The position numbers and the translations under genes are program-made. A model generated the notes under the pieces. It had not been told where the DNA came from. It made no database searches and saw only the letters and a program-made list of their open reading frames with translations. Of a stretch of 5,111 bases of DNA, positions 1 to 5,111 are shown piece by piece; within the stretch, counting starts at the first letter, position 1, and each line of letters starts with the position of its first letter. Source of the stretch: Planctomycetaceae bacterium (GTDB lineage: Bacteria > Planctomycetota > Planctomycetia > Pirellulales > Thermoguttaceae). Where the stretch lies: the NCBI GenBank assembly GCA_031287585.1, contig JAITST010000266.1:1-5111 (forward strand), given 5' to 3'.

Positions 1-65
1 CAAACGTAGAAAAATTTGAAAAGCCGCCGGTGTTGACGCAACCGGTAAACAACGAGCAAGGGTAA
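1..65 (+). CDS. C-terminal tail of an unrecognised upstream ORF (partial)
   Basis: Reading from position 3, the frame is open from the window edge to a TAA at 63-65. It encodes about 20 residues ending NVEKFEKPPVLTQPVNNEQG. The tail is hydrophilic and proline-containing, like a disordered C-terminus, and shows no recognisable motif. It ends 18 bases before the next start codon on the same strand, a spacing typical of co-transcribed genes. That spacing and the ribosome binding site between the two are the main reasons to think it is real. An open stretch this short could also be chance. Confidence 0.35.
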   Translation, partial: NVEKFEKPPVLTQPVNNEQG

Positions 66-71
66 TGTTGT

Positions 72-76
72 GGAGG
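72..76 (+). promoter_or_regulatory. Ribosome binding site for the ACP-like membrane protein gene
   Basis: GGAGG lies 7 bases upstream of the ATG at 84, which is ideal spacing. It fixes that start. An ATG at 65-67 is in another frame and has no such site. In the chosen frame the preceding stop is the TAA at 63-65, with no ATG between. Confidence 0.75.
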
Positions 77-83
77 CGGGTGT

Positions 84-791
84 ATGGGATTAGAATTTGT
101 AGAGATAATGGTGTCGGTAGAAGAAAAATACCATATCGAAATTGACGAAAGTATAATTGCCTCTCTTGTGACATTCGGAGATTTTACAGATTATGTTGCG
201 GGCAAGTTGAATGTTGTTGATAATCCTGAATCAAGCAACGATGATTTAGCGAAGAGCAACGACGAAGTAATTGAGCAGATTTGCAAGCATACTTCGTTTC
301 TATTAACGCCCGACACTGAAATAAGAGATGTGTTTCCCCAACGTAAGGGAAGGTTGCAACTTTGGAAAATGTTGGGAAAGCAATGGGGACAAACACTGCC
401 GGTACAACCATACAAGCATAATTATAATCTCGGTTCTATTATTGGAGCGATTTTGTTCGTACCACTGCTTTGTCTCTGGATTGAATTTCTGGACAGAACT
501 TCATTATGGCAATTAGGGATGCTTTTTGTTTTTGTCTGGACGATGCTTGTATGTTGGCTTAGTTGGCATTATCGCGATATTCCGAAACATTATAAAACGG
601 TTACTGATATAACCCGTTTACTCATTCGCGAACGTCAACTTCAAGCCCATAAACAGGACAACACTGACGGTTTACAAATACCAGAAAGCGAGTTGGAGAA
701 AAGTTTGAAAGAGTTGTTTGGCGAGGTTCTTGCAATTCCATTTGACAAGATTACCCGTGACAAAAAATTGAGTGAACTTTTGAATATGTGA
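84..791 (+). CDS. Membrane protein with split acyl-carrier-protein-like segments, no phosphopantetheine serine
   Basis: This 235-residue protein has an unknown role. Residues 1-43 (MGLEFVEIMVSVEEKYHIEI, then a TFGDFTDYV motif) match helices II-IV of an acyl carrier protein. The usual DSL, whose serine carries the phosphopantetheine arm, is replaced by MGL, so this part cannot be loaded in the normal way. Residues 61-106 again look like ACP helix I plus a loop (TPDTEI). They are followed by two hydrophobic segments at about 116-136 and 141-160 with a short loop, which would form a membrane hairpin. Residues 172-180 (TVTDITRLL) recall the end of an ACP. Residues 203-235 resemble ACP helix I and the following loop (LFGEVLAIPFDKITRDKKLSELL), stopping just before the place where DSL would sit. 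I recall similar proteins in Planctomycetes, annotated as ACP-like or hypothetical. The likely topology puts both soluble ends on the same side of the membrane. The start is set by GGAGG at 72-76. Being a real gene is near certain; function is not assigned. Confidence 0.85.
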   Translation: MGLEFVEIMVSVEEKYHIEIDESIIASLVTFGDFTDYVAGKLNVVDNPESSNDDLAKSNDEVIEQICKHTSFLLTPDTEIRDVFPQRKGRLQLWKMLGKQWGQTLPVQPYKHNYNLGSIIGAILFVPLLCLWIEFLDRTSLWQLGMLFVFVWTMLVCWLSWHYRDIPKHYKTVTDITRLLIRERQLQAHKQDNTDGLQIPESELEKSLKELFGEVLAIPFDKITRDKKLSELLNM

Positions 792-817
792 TATAAAAAA
801 TATGTCAGCGTTTTCAA

Positions 818-1321
818 TTATCGGTTAGATTTAATATACGTATCACGTGCCGACAATATGTTTTCGCGAACTTGTTCCGGGTTGATGATTCCGTACATAA
901 CTGCCTCCGGTGTTGTTGTACCGGAATTACCTGCTGTTTGGACACGCACTTCCCAAATTCCGGCGAGACGCAATATCGGTCCCTGCACAAACGCGATATC
1001 TGTAATGCGGTCAAGCGGTATCGACTTGCGGCTAAGAAAAATCACTCCCTTATCAACACGCAAAGTATTTTCGTCCAGACGGTAATGCGTCTCGTCCATC
1101 TGCCACGGCAACAACCAAGGTGCGATACATTTAGAGTAAACGAACCAAACACCAAGCCCAATCGTTATGACAAAAATACCAGGCACAACTGTCCCACCCA
1201 ACAGAAATGGCACGAACGCAAACACCAGTCCAATCGAAACAGAAAACAAGCACCAAGCCGCAACAATCATCTTAAAATAATTCATAACGCCATTACGGTC
1301 AAAACTAATTTCATTTTGCAT
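818..1321 (-). CDS. PH domain-containing membrane protein (bacterial PH2, YdbS-like)
   Basis: This 167-residue protein has two adjacent hydrophobic segments at about residues 18-42 and 44-69, forming a membrane hairpin. They are followed by a soluble bacterial pleckstrin-homology-like domain at about 79-160. Diagnostic features are a YRLDENTLRVDKG strand pair, the basic stretch SRKSIPLDRITDI, and QGPILRLAGIWEVRVQTAG, which matches the family pattern of a QGP turn, a leucine helix and then an RV.TAG strand. The bPH2 family (Pfam PF03703) is common in Gram-positives, actinobacteria and planctomycetes. It usually has this short architecture, but its biochemical role is not settled. An ATG at 1321 with a good ribosome binding site is preferred over the internal Met13, which would cut into the region before the first membrane segment. 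The gene converges on the ACP-like gene with a 26-base gap. Its upstream 345 bases contain the inverted-repeat segment described separately, so its expression might depend on that element. The domain call is firm and the function unknown. Confidence 0.9.
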   Translation of the reverse strand: MQNEISFDRNGVMNYFKMIVAAWCLFSVSIGLVFAFVPFLLGGTVVPGIFVITIGLGVWFVYSKCIAPWLLPWQMDETHYRLDENTLRVDKGVIFLSRKSIPLDRITDIAFVQGPILRLAGIWEVRVQTAGNSGTTTPEAVMYGIINPEQVRENILSARDTYIKSNR

Positions 1322-1327
1322 AGGATA

Positions 1328-1332
1328 CCTCT
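1328..1332 (-). promoter_or_regulatory. Ribosome binding site for the PH-domain gene
   Basis: On the minus strand the sequence reads AGAGG, then TATCCT, then ATG. This gives a Shine-Dalgarno core 6 bases from the start at 1321 and supports that start over internal Met13. Confidence 0.6.
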
Positions 1333-1421
1333 GCTTGCTAAAAGTGTTAAATGAGAATTGCCGAACGATGTTGTACCACGTTAGTATCTATCAGAGAATA
1401 ACTCGTCCATATTTTTTCTGT

Positions 1422-1441
1422 CTGAACACGATTGAAAATTG
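1422..1441 (+). repeat. Left 20-bp inverted repeat arm
   Basis: CTGAACACGATTGAAAATTG is a perfect inverted partner of 1621-1640. It includes the TTGAAA that serves as the -35 box of the candidate promoter. Confidence 0.9.
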
Positions 1442-1459
1442 TTTGTGTCGCGATATAAT
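1432..1459 (+). promoter_or_regulatory. Candidate sigma70-type promoter inside the inverted-repeat segment
   Basis: TTGAAA (1432-1437; 5 of 6 to the -35 consensus) and TATAAT (1454-1459; 6 of 6) are separated by 16 bases. It is the best promoter match I saw in the window. Transcription would begin near 1466 and run rightwards, away from the PH-domain gene and towards the 3' end of the GspE-like gene on the opposite strand. It meets the hairpin at 1531-1583 first. No plus-strand gene follows it, so it drives a short RNA, is unused in this orientation, or is the OFF state of an invertible switch. Confidence 0.5.
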
Positions 1460-1530
1460 CGTAATCCAAAATGTTGATTATGGAATATAAAAAACGAGTC
1501 GGGTGACGCTTGTCGTCAAGAAACAACGCA

Positions 1531-1583
1531 AATCCTTACCCCGTAAGGGGTTATCCATATTTACCCCCTACGGGGTAAGGATT
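1531..1583. terminator. Strong 20-pair hairpin, possible bidirectional terminator
   Basis: The arm AATCCTTACCCCGTAAGGGG (1531-1550) pairs with CCCCCTACGGGGTAAGGATT (1564-1583) with one mismatch (A1546 against C1568) and a 13-base loop. It sits downstream of the GspE-like gene on the minus strand and downstream of the candidate plus-strand promoter, positions where a terminator makes sense. The T-rich tracts after it are modest: CTTTGTT on the plus strand, and TGCGTTGTTTC on the minus strand. Termination is therefore plausible but unproven. Each arm also folds on itself: TTACCCC-CTAC-GGGGTAA at 1561-1578, and ACCCC-GTAA-GGGGT at 1538-1551. It could equally be a repeat or protein-binding structure. 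Confidence 0.5.
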
Positions 1584-1620
1584 CTTTGTTAACATCTATT
1601 AAGTGGTGATGTAAGTAACG

Positions 1621-1640
1621 CAATTTTCAATCGTGTTCAG
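1621..1640 (-). repeat. Right 20-bp inverted repeat arm
   Basis: CAATTTTCAATCGTGTTCAG is the exact reverse complement of 1422-1441. It ends 26 bases from the stop codon of the GspE-like gene. On the minus strand it contains the same TTGAAA, but no matching -10 box lies at the right distance in this orientation. Confidence 0.9.
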
Positions 1641-1666
1641 TAGTATATCAGCCGTTTTCTCATACA

Positions 1667-3400
1667 TCACACCGTATCCCGCTTCGTCACTCTTACCACT
1701 TCGTCAACCGATGACGCGCCTGTTAGCACCTTGTTCCAGCCGTCCATTCTCAACGTTTGCATTCCGTCTTGTAACGCTGCTTTCTTTATTTCCCACGCAG
1801 TTGAGTTTTGTCCCGCCAATTCACGGACACGGTTTGTTGTCACCATTAGTTCGTAGATTCCGCTTCGTCCGCGATAGCCGACCTGACGGCACGCGCGGCA
1901 ACCGACCGGTTTGTACAGTTTGCCGTTTGCTTCTTTTTGGAAACGCTCAAACGGGAAATCATCTGGTAGTTCTGTCGAGTCGGGAACGTATTCTTGTTTG
2001 CAGTGCGGACATAAATTACGTACCAATCGTTGTGCCATCACGCCTTCTACGCAGCTCGAAACCAAGAACGGTTCTACTCCCATATCAATCAATCGCGTGT
2101 ATGCGCCAGCGGCATCGTTGGTGTGTAGCGTGCTGAAAACTAAATGCCCTGTCAACGCGGCTTGTATCGCGTTTTCCGCTGTTTCAAGGTCTCGAATTTC
2201 ACCGACCAGAACGATGTCGGGGTCGTGACGTAAGATACTCCGCAACGACGCGGCAAACGTCAGTCCGATTTTCGCGTGAACCTGAATCTGACTGATTCCG
2301 TCCAACCGATATTCTACCGGGTCTTCCGTTGTGATAATCTTTGTTGACGAATCCTTAATCTCGGTTAGCGAACTATAAAGCGTTGTCGTTTTACCGGAGC
2401 CGGTCGGTCCTGTTACCAGAATGATTCCGTGCGGCAGGCGAATCAGTTCACTGAACGTTTTGTAAATTCCGCCGTTCATACCAAGCCCTTTGAGTGAGAA
2501 CTCCATCGCGTCTTTGTCGAGAAGACGCATAACGATTCCTTCGCCGTGAATCATCGGAATAACGCTAACACGCACGTCAATCTCGCGTCCCGAAAACTTC
2601 AACTGAATACGTCCGTCCTGCGGCAGCCGCCGTTCTGCGATATTCAACTTTGCCATAATTTTCAGACGGCTAATAATAGCAGACTGAAAACGGTTTATCT
2701 CCGCCGGAAAATTTTGTACGTGCAGAACGCCGTCTATACGGTACCGAATCAACAACCCGTCCTGCTCCGATTCGATATGAACGTCACTAGCCCGCGACTC
2801 TATCGCTTCGAGCAAAATTTCGTTCACCAACTTTATCACAGACGGCTCTTGTGCCATCTCCGACAATTCGCTGCCGTCGAGTTCCAAGTCGCCGAGCAAC
2901 TCAATCGTGTCTTCTTTTTCCTCGTTTTGTTGAACGAGTAAGCCATCAATTGTTTCACTACCGATACCGAGATTACGTTTGATTAGTTTGTCGATTTCGG
3001 CACGTTCAGCGAGAACAGGCCAAACCTCTTTACCGGTCGTCGCCGCGATTTCGTCGAGCGGGTACAAGTTGAGCGGGTCGGATGTCGCGATTACCAACAT
3101 ACGGTTATCGTGAAGCGAGACGGGAAAAATCTGTTCGCGATGAATGAAGCGTGTTGGGAACGTTTTGAGTAACGACAAATCAACCGGATGTTCGGTAAGG
3201 TCAATGAAACCGATACCCAACTCCTTACCGATAGCACGTAAAACTTGCTCTTCGGTCAGGAAACCTTTCTGCACGGCAAGTTGGTCGATACGCAAACGCG
3301 GACCGCCGTTTTTGCGGTTCTCTTTGAGCATCGTCCGTAACTCTTTGAGTGTCGATTCGTTGATAAGCCCGTTAGCAAGTAGGATGTCGCCTGTTTCCAT
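1667..3400 (-). CDS. GspE/PilB-family type II secretion or type IV pilus assembly ATPase
   Basis: This 577-residue cytoplasmic hexameric ATPase powers assembly of a (pseudo)pilus at the inner membrane; the length is normal for the family. The N-terminal MshEN/GSPII_E_N region covers about residues 1-145. It is followed by an acidic linker (about 150-182) and the catalytic core. Visible motifs are Walker A GPTGSGKTT (331-339), Asp box TTEDPVEY (357-364), Walker B with DPDIVLVGEIRD (393-404), His box TGHLVFSTLHTND (417-429), and the zinc-binding cysteines C464, C467, C501 and C504 (CPHC and CRAC). The four cysteines and the MshEN region separate it from PilT-type retraction ATPases. It cannot be placed firmly as GspE or PilB, because no pilin, platform protein or secretin gene is present. 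The ATG at 3400 is the only start codon after the in-frame stop at 3419-3421, but it has no Shine-Dalgarno sequence, only an A-rich leader. It is downstream of the large hypothetical gene on the same strand, with a 208-base gap. Confidence 0.97.
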   Translation of the reverse strand: METGDILLANGLINESTLKELRTMLKENRKNGGPRLRIDQLAVQKGFLTEEQVLRAIGKELGIGFIDLTEHPVDLSLLKTFPTRFIHREQIFPVSLHDNRMLVIATSDPLNLYPLDEIAATTGKEVWPVLAERAEIDKLIKRNLGIGSETIDGLLVQQNEEKEDTIELLGDLELDGSELSEMAQEPSVIKLVNEILLEAIESRASDVHIESEQDGLLIRYRIDGVLHVQNFPAEINRFQSAIISRLKIMAKLNIAERRLPQDGRIQLKFSGREIDVRVSVIPMIHGEGIVMRLLDKDAMEFSLKGLGMNGGIYKTFSELIRLPHGIILVTGPTGSGKTTTLYSSLTEIKDSSTKIITTEDPVEYRLDGISQIQVHAKIGLTFAASLRSILRHDPDIVLVGEIRDLETAENAIQAALTGHLVFSTLHTNDAAGAYTRLIDMGVEPFLVSSCVEGVMAQRLVRNLCPHCKQEYVPDSTELPDDFPFERFQKEANGKLYKPVGCRACRQVGYRGRSGIYELMVTTNRVRELAGQNSTAWEIKKAALQDGMQTLRMDGWNKVLTGASSVDEVVRVTKRDTV

Positions 3401-3427
3401 TTTTTGTTTTAATGGGGTTTAATCTGA

Positions 3428-3446
3428 TGTGAAAACTGTTTTCCCA
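3428..3446. promoter_or_regulatory. Dyad in the leader of the GspE-like gene, possible operator
   Basis: TGTGAAAACTGTTTTCCCA contains the perfect 6-base dyad GAAAAC-T-GTTTTC at 3431-3443. After one mismatch this extends to 8 of 9 positions per arm. It lies 28 to 46 bases upstream of the start codon, where a repressor site or a small leader hairpin could act. No known regulator is matched. A dyad of this length can arise by chance. Confidence 0.25.
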
Positions 3447-3513
3447 AAAGAGGAGCGGAAAAAGTCCTCCCAGTATACCAAATTTGCTCATATTTGTATA
3501 GATGTTATAACAA

Positions 3514-3542
3514 TTTATCCACCTCATACTATACTGTCTCAA
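3514..3542 (-). promoter_or_regulatory. Candidate promoter for the GspE-like gene
   Basis: On the minus strand TTGAGA (3542-3537; 5 of 6 to -35) is followed after 17 bases by GATAAA (3519-3514; 4 of 6 to -10). This would start transcription near 3507 and give a leader of about 107 bases. The palindrome TGTTATAACA (3503-3512) overlaps the predicted start point. The match is moderate in an AT-rich spacer. Confidence 0.3.
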
Positions 3543-3608
3543 AACCGCAAATCCGTCGTAAAATTAGAAACTTGCTAAACGAAAGGACGTGGTTGTTAGA
3601 AGTTACCG

Positions 3609-5111
3609 TTATTTATTCATATCCGTATGCTCCACCAACTTGAATGGTATTCTTTCTTCTGTGGTTTGTTGTTTGGAGTGGTTTTCGTCTGTGGTTTTTA
3701 TGTGTAGGAAGTATTTGCCGGGGGTGATGGTTTCCGGTAGTTGGAATTTTATTCCGAAATAGTTGTCGCGGCGGCGGCTTTTGAAGACGTTTTCTGTGTC
3801 GATTCCGTCTTCACGTTTGATTAGTGTGTTGTCAGCGTCACGAATTTCGTAAGATGTTACCACCTGAATTTGATAACCGAGATTCGTTTCTTTCAATGTC
3901 ACGTTTTCGAGTTCAAAGTAAACTATAACCATCTCCGCTGGCGAGAACACCGCAGAAACCGGTTCAAACTGTCCGAACCCGTCGCACCTTTTTACGAACT
4001 GCATATTCCGTAACCGTAACGACTGTAACTCGCGCAACCCCTCTTCGACGTGGTGGACTGTCGCGTTTGCCCGCTCGTTCGCGTCGTCCGTTTCTAGGAA
4101 TGTTGTTATCGCCAACACTTCGTTTGACCAGAATTTTTGTTGCGGCTCTTCAAGCGATGTTATCGGTTTCACCGCGTCGCGTTTGTTGCCCAACAGCCCG
4201 TCTAACAATCGTAACTGTGCTTCATCACGATAACTTGGTTGACGGCTTGCCGCGATTTTTTGATGCAGCAAGTCTGCCGCGATTCGTAGGCACTGGTCGG
4301 GCGATGAAAAATTGTTTGACGATAAATTATTCGGCGACAACGACTGCCGCGTGTTGTTGTAATCGTTGTTCCCGCTGTTGTTAGCAGCGTTATTATAGCC
4401 GTCACTGTAACCACCGTTATCGTTTTGACGTGAACGAAAACTTCCGTTTGGTGATGATGAATTGTACGTGTTTTGTCGTAAATCGTCGCCACGCTCGTAA
4501 CGTTCAAAACTTACCGGCGAAACACGTTCGTCGTTTCGTGAAGAAAAACGTAACGAGTTGAGCGGCACGGACGAACTTGACGAACGATTATCACTGTAAC
4601 GCGGCGGTAACGGTAAATCAGAATCGTCGTCGGATGATTGGTATTGCTGACGTTGGCTCGTTTCGCGGCTGGACTTCGGTAAATTATTCTGTGCGTCGTC
4701 ATCAAACTGATTCCGTAACGGTAACTTTTTCGCGGGCGGCGGAGCGATGTAATTGTCAAACGCTGGCGGTACCGGCGGCGCATTCGACGCTACTTTCTCT
4801 TCGATACTAGCACGTGTTAGTGTGTTAGTATTTTTGGCGATTGAATCTCTAACGGACGAACTTGATTGCGAACCTGCCAACGCTGAATTGGTCGGGATTT
4901 TTTCGTACTTCTTACGCTGTTCGGCGAGCAATGAACTCAGGCGGAACGTAAACTCTTCGGCAGGTTCGGATGCTTCGAGTTTTGCGAGACTTGCCGCCAA
5001 TGTCTTCTTCATTGACGCATCAATAGTGCGGAACGTTTGCAGTTCGTTGAGGAACGCTGTTATCTTCGGTGAGTATCCGTTTGACGTTTGCGGACATTCT
5101 TTGACCAACGG
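3609..5111 (-). CDS. Planctomycete-type hypothetical protein, disordered middle and conserved C-terminal domain (5' end off the window)
   Basis: The frame is open to the right edge. The only possible start near the edge is a TTG at 5106-5108 with no visible upstream context, so the gene most likely begins outside the window. At least 499 residues are present (numbered from that TTG). Residues 10-72 are probably helical (KITAFLNELQTF, then LAASLAKLEASEPAEEFTFRLSSLLAEQRKKYEK). Residues 75-270 are low-complexity and rich in Ser, Asn, Pro, Arg and Asp, so presumably disordered. Residues 271-310 hold a conserved helical stretch (RDEAQLRLLDGLLGNKRDAV) leading into FWSNEVLAITTFLE (326-339). Residues 363-491 form a beta-rich domain beginning LRLRNMQFVKRCDGFGQF, with GYQIQVVTSYEIRD and then PGKYFLHIKTTDE. 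I recall the segments from 295 onward as typical of a planctomycete family of unknown function. No signal peptide or membrane segment is visible in the part present. It ends with TAA 208 bases before the GspE-like gene. Confidence 0.85.
   Translation of the reverse strand, partial: PLVKECPQTSNGYSPKITAFLNELQTFRTIDASMKKTLAASLAKLEASEPAEEFTFRLSSLLAEQRKKYEKIPTNSALAGSQSSSSVRDSIAKNTNTLTRASIEEKVASNAPPVPPAFDNYIAPPPAKKLPLRNQFDDDAQNNLPKSSRETSQRQQYQSSDDDSDLPLPPRYSDNRSSSSSVPLNSLRFSSRNDERVSPVSFERYERGDDLRQNTYNSSSPNGSFRSRQNDNGGYSDGYNNAANNSGNNDYNNTRQSLSPNNLSSNNFSSPDQCLRIAADLLHQKIAASRQPSYRDEAQLRLLDGLLGNKRDAVKPITSLEEPQQKFWSNEVLAITTFLETDDANERANATVHHVEEGLRELQSLRLRNMQFVKRCDGFGQFEPVSAVFSPAEMVIVYFELENVTLKETNLGYQIQVVTSYEIRDADNTLIKREDGIDTENVFKSRRRDNYFGIKFQLPETITPGKYFLHIKTTDENHSKQQTTEERIPFKLVEHTDMNK

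Larger units (their letters stand above)
1422..1640. mobile_element. 219-bp segment bounded by perfect 20-bp inverted repeats (invertible promoter or MITE-like element)
   Basis: The left end CTGAACACGATTGAAAATTG (1422-1441) is the exact reverse complement of the right end CAATTTTCAATCGTGTTCAG (1621-1640). The match stops abruptly on both sides: 1421/1641 and 1442/1620 do not pair. A perfect 20-base inverted match about 180 bases apart is not expected by chance in a 5-kb window. The inside has no coding capacity beyond an 11-codon frame. It carries a consensus-like promoter whose -35 box lies within the left repeat, and a strong hairpin. Immediate flanks show no convincing target-site duplication. 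Two readings fit: a DNA-inversion switch (inverton) in front of the PH-domain gene, or a small non-autonomous transposon or IS remnant. No recombinase or transposase is present in the window. Confidence 0.55.

Noticed and set aside
789..808. TGATAT-AAAAA-ATATGTCA as a terminator for the two convergent genes
   Set aside because: The stem is short, AT-only in the middle and needs a bulge. It is too weak to call a terminator.
872..1354. Plus-strand open frame of 160 codons opposite the PH-domain gene
   Set aside because: The translation is Cys/Arg/His/Asn-rich with no family resemblance, and the minus strand carries a clear bPH2 domain with membrane segments and a ribosome binding site.
1471..1506. 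Short plus-strand ORF MLIMEYKKRVG downstream of the internal promoter, leader-peptide-like
   Set aside because: Only 11 codons, no ribosome binding site, no codon repeats of an attenuator and no downstream plus-strand gene to control.
1382..1651. Similar direct repeats TAGTATCTATCAG (1382-1394) and TAGTATATCAG (1641-1651) around the inverted-repeat segment, as a possible target duplication
   Set aside because: The copies differ by a 2-base gap and the left one is 27 bases away from the left repeat arm, so they do not behave as a target-site duplication.
1633..2228. Plus-strand open frames opposite the 3' half of the ATPase gene
   Set aside because: They are mirror images of the conserved zinc and His-box coding sequence, with no start signals and no recognisable product.
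3980..4620. Frequent CGTAAC/GTAACG words that could be a DNA repeat
   Set aside because: They mostly follow Leu-Arg, Tyr and Val codon pairs in the minus-strand reading frame, have irregular spacing, and are explained by coding.
4067..4810. Several open frames on both strands within the large hypothetical gene
   Set aside because: They arise from the low-complexity codon composition of the disordered linker. Products are Arg/Thr/Val-rich and unlike real proteins.
1..5111. CRISPR array, tRNA, rRNA or recombinase gene
   Set aside because: No regularly spaced direct repeats, no tRNA-like cloverleaf or rRNA sequence that I could recognise, and no integrase or transposase motifs in any open frame.

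Overview
The window looks like chromosomal DNA from a member of the Planctomycetota, probably a moderate- or low-GC lineage. I base this on two proteins. The large protein on the right edge has a C-terminal domain that I recall as a recurrent planctomycete hypothetical family. The first full gene resembles a planctomycete group of acyl-carrier-protein-like membrane proteins. This assignment rests on memory of families, not on a search.

Layout, left to right. Positions 1-65 hold the tail of an unrecognised plus-strand ORF. Next, also on the plus strand and behind a good ribosome binding site, comes a 235-residue membrane protein (84-791) built from pieces of acyl-carrier-protein fold but lacking the prosthetic-group serine. 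It converges, with a 26-base gap, on a minus-strand gene for a 167-residue bacterial PH-domain membrane protein (818-1321). A 345-base non-coding interval follows. Inside it lies a 219-base segment (1422-1640) bounded by perfect 20-base inverted repeats. The segment contains a near-consensus sigma70-type promoter reading to the right and a strong 20-pair hairpin. Then comes a minus-strand GspE/PilB-type secretion or pilus assembly ATPase (1667-3400), a 208-base leader region with dyad symmetries, and a minus-strand protein open to the window edge (3609-5111) with a long disordered middle and a conserved C-terminal domain.

From 818 rightwards every gene is on the minus strand, in the order large hypothetical, GspE-like ATPase, PH-domain protein. 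The gaps of 208 and 345 bases, each with its own candidate signals, argue against one tight operon. No pilin, platform protein or secretin lies in the window, so the partners of the ATPase are encoded elsewhere. The most unusual item is the inverted-repeat segment, which has the form of either an invertible promoter or a small non-autonomous mobile element.
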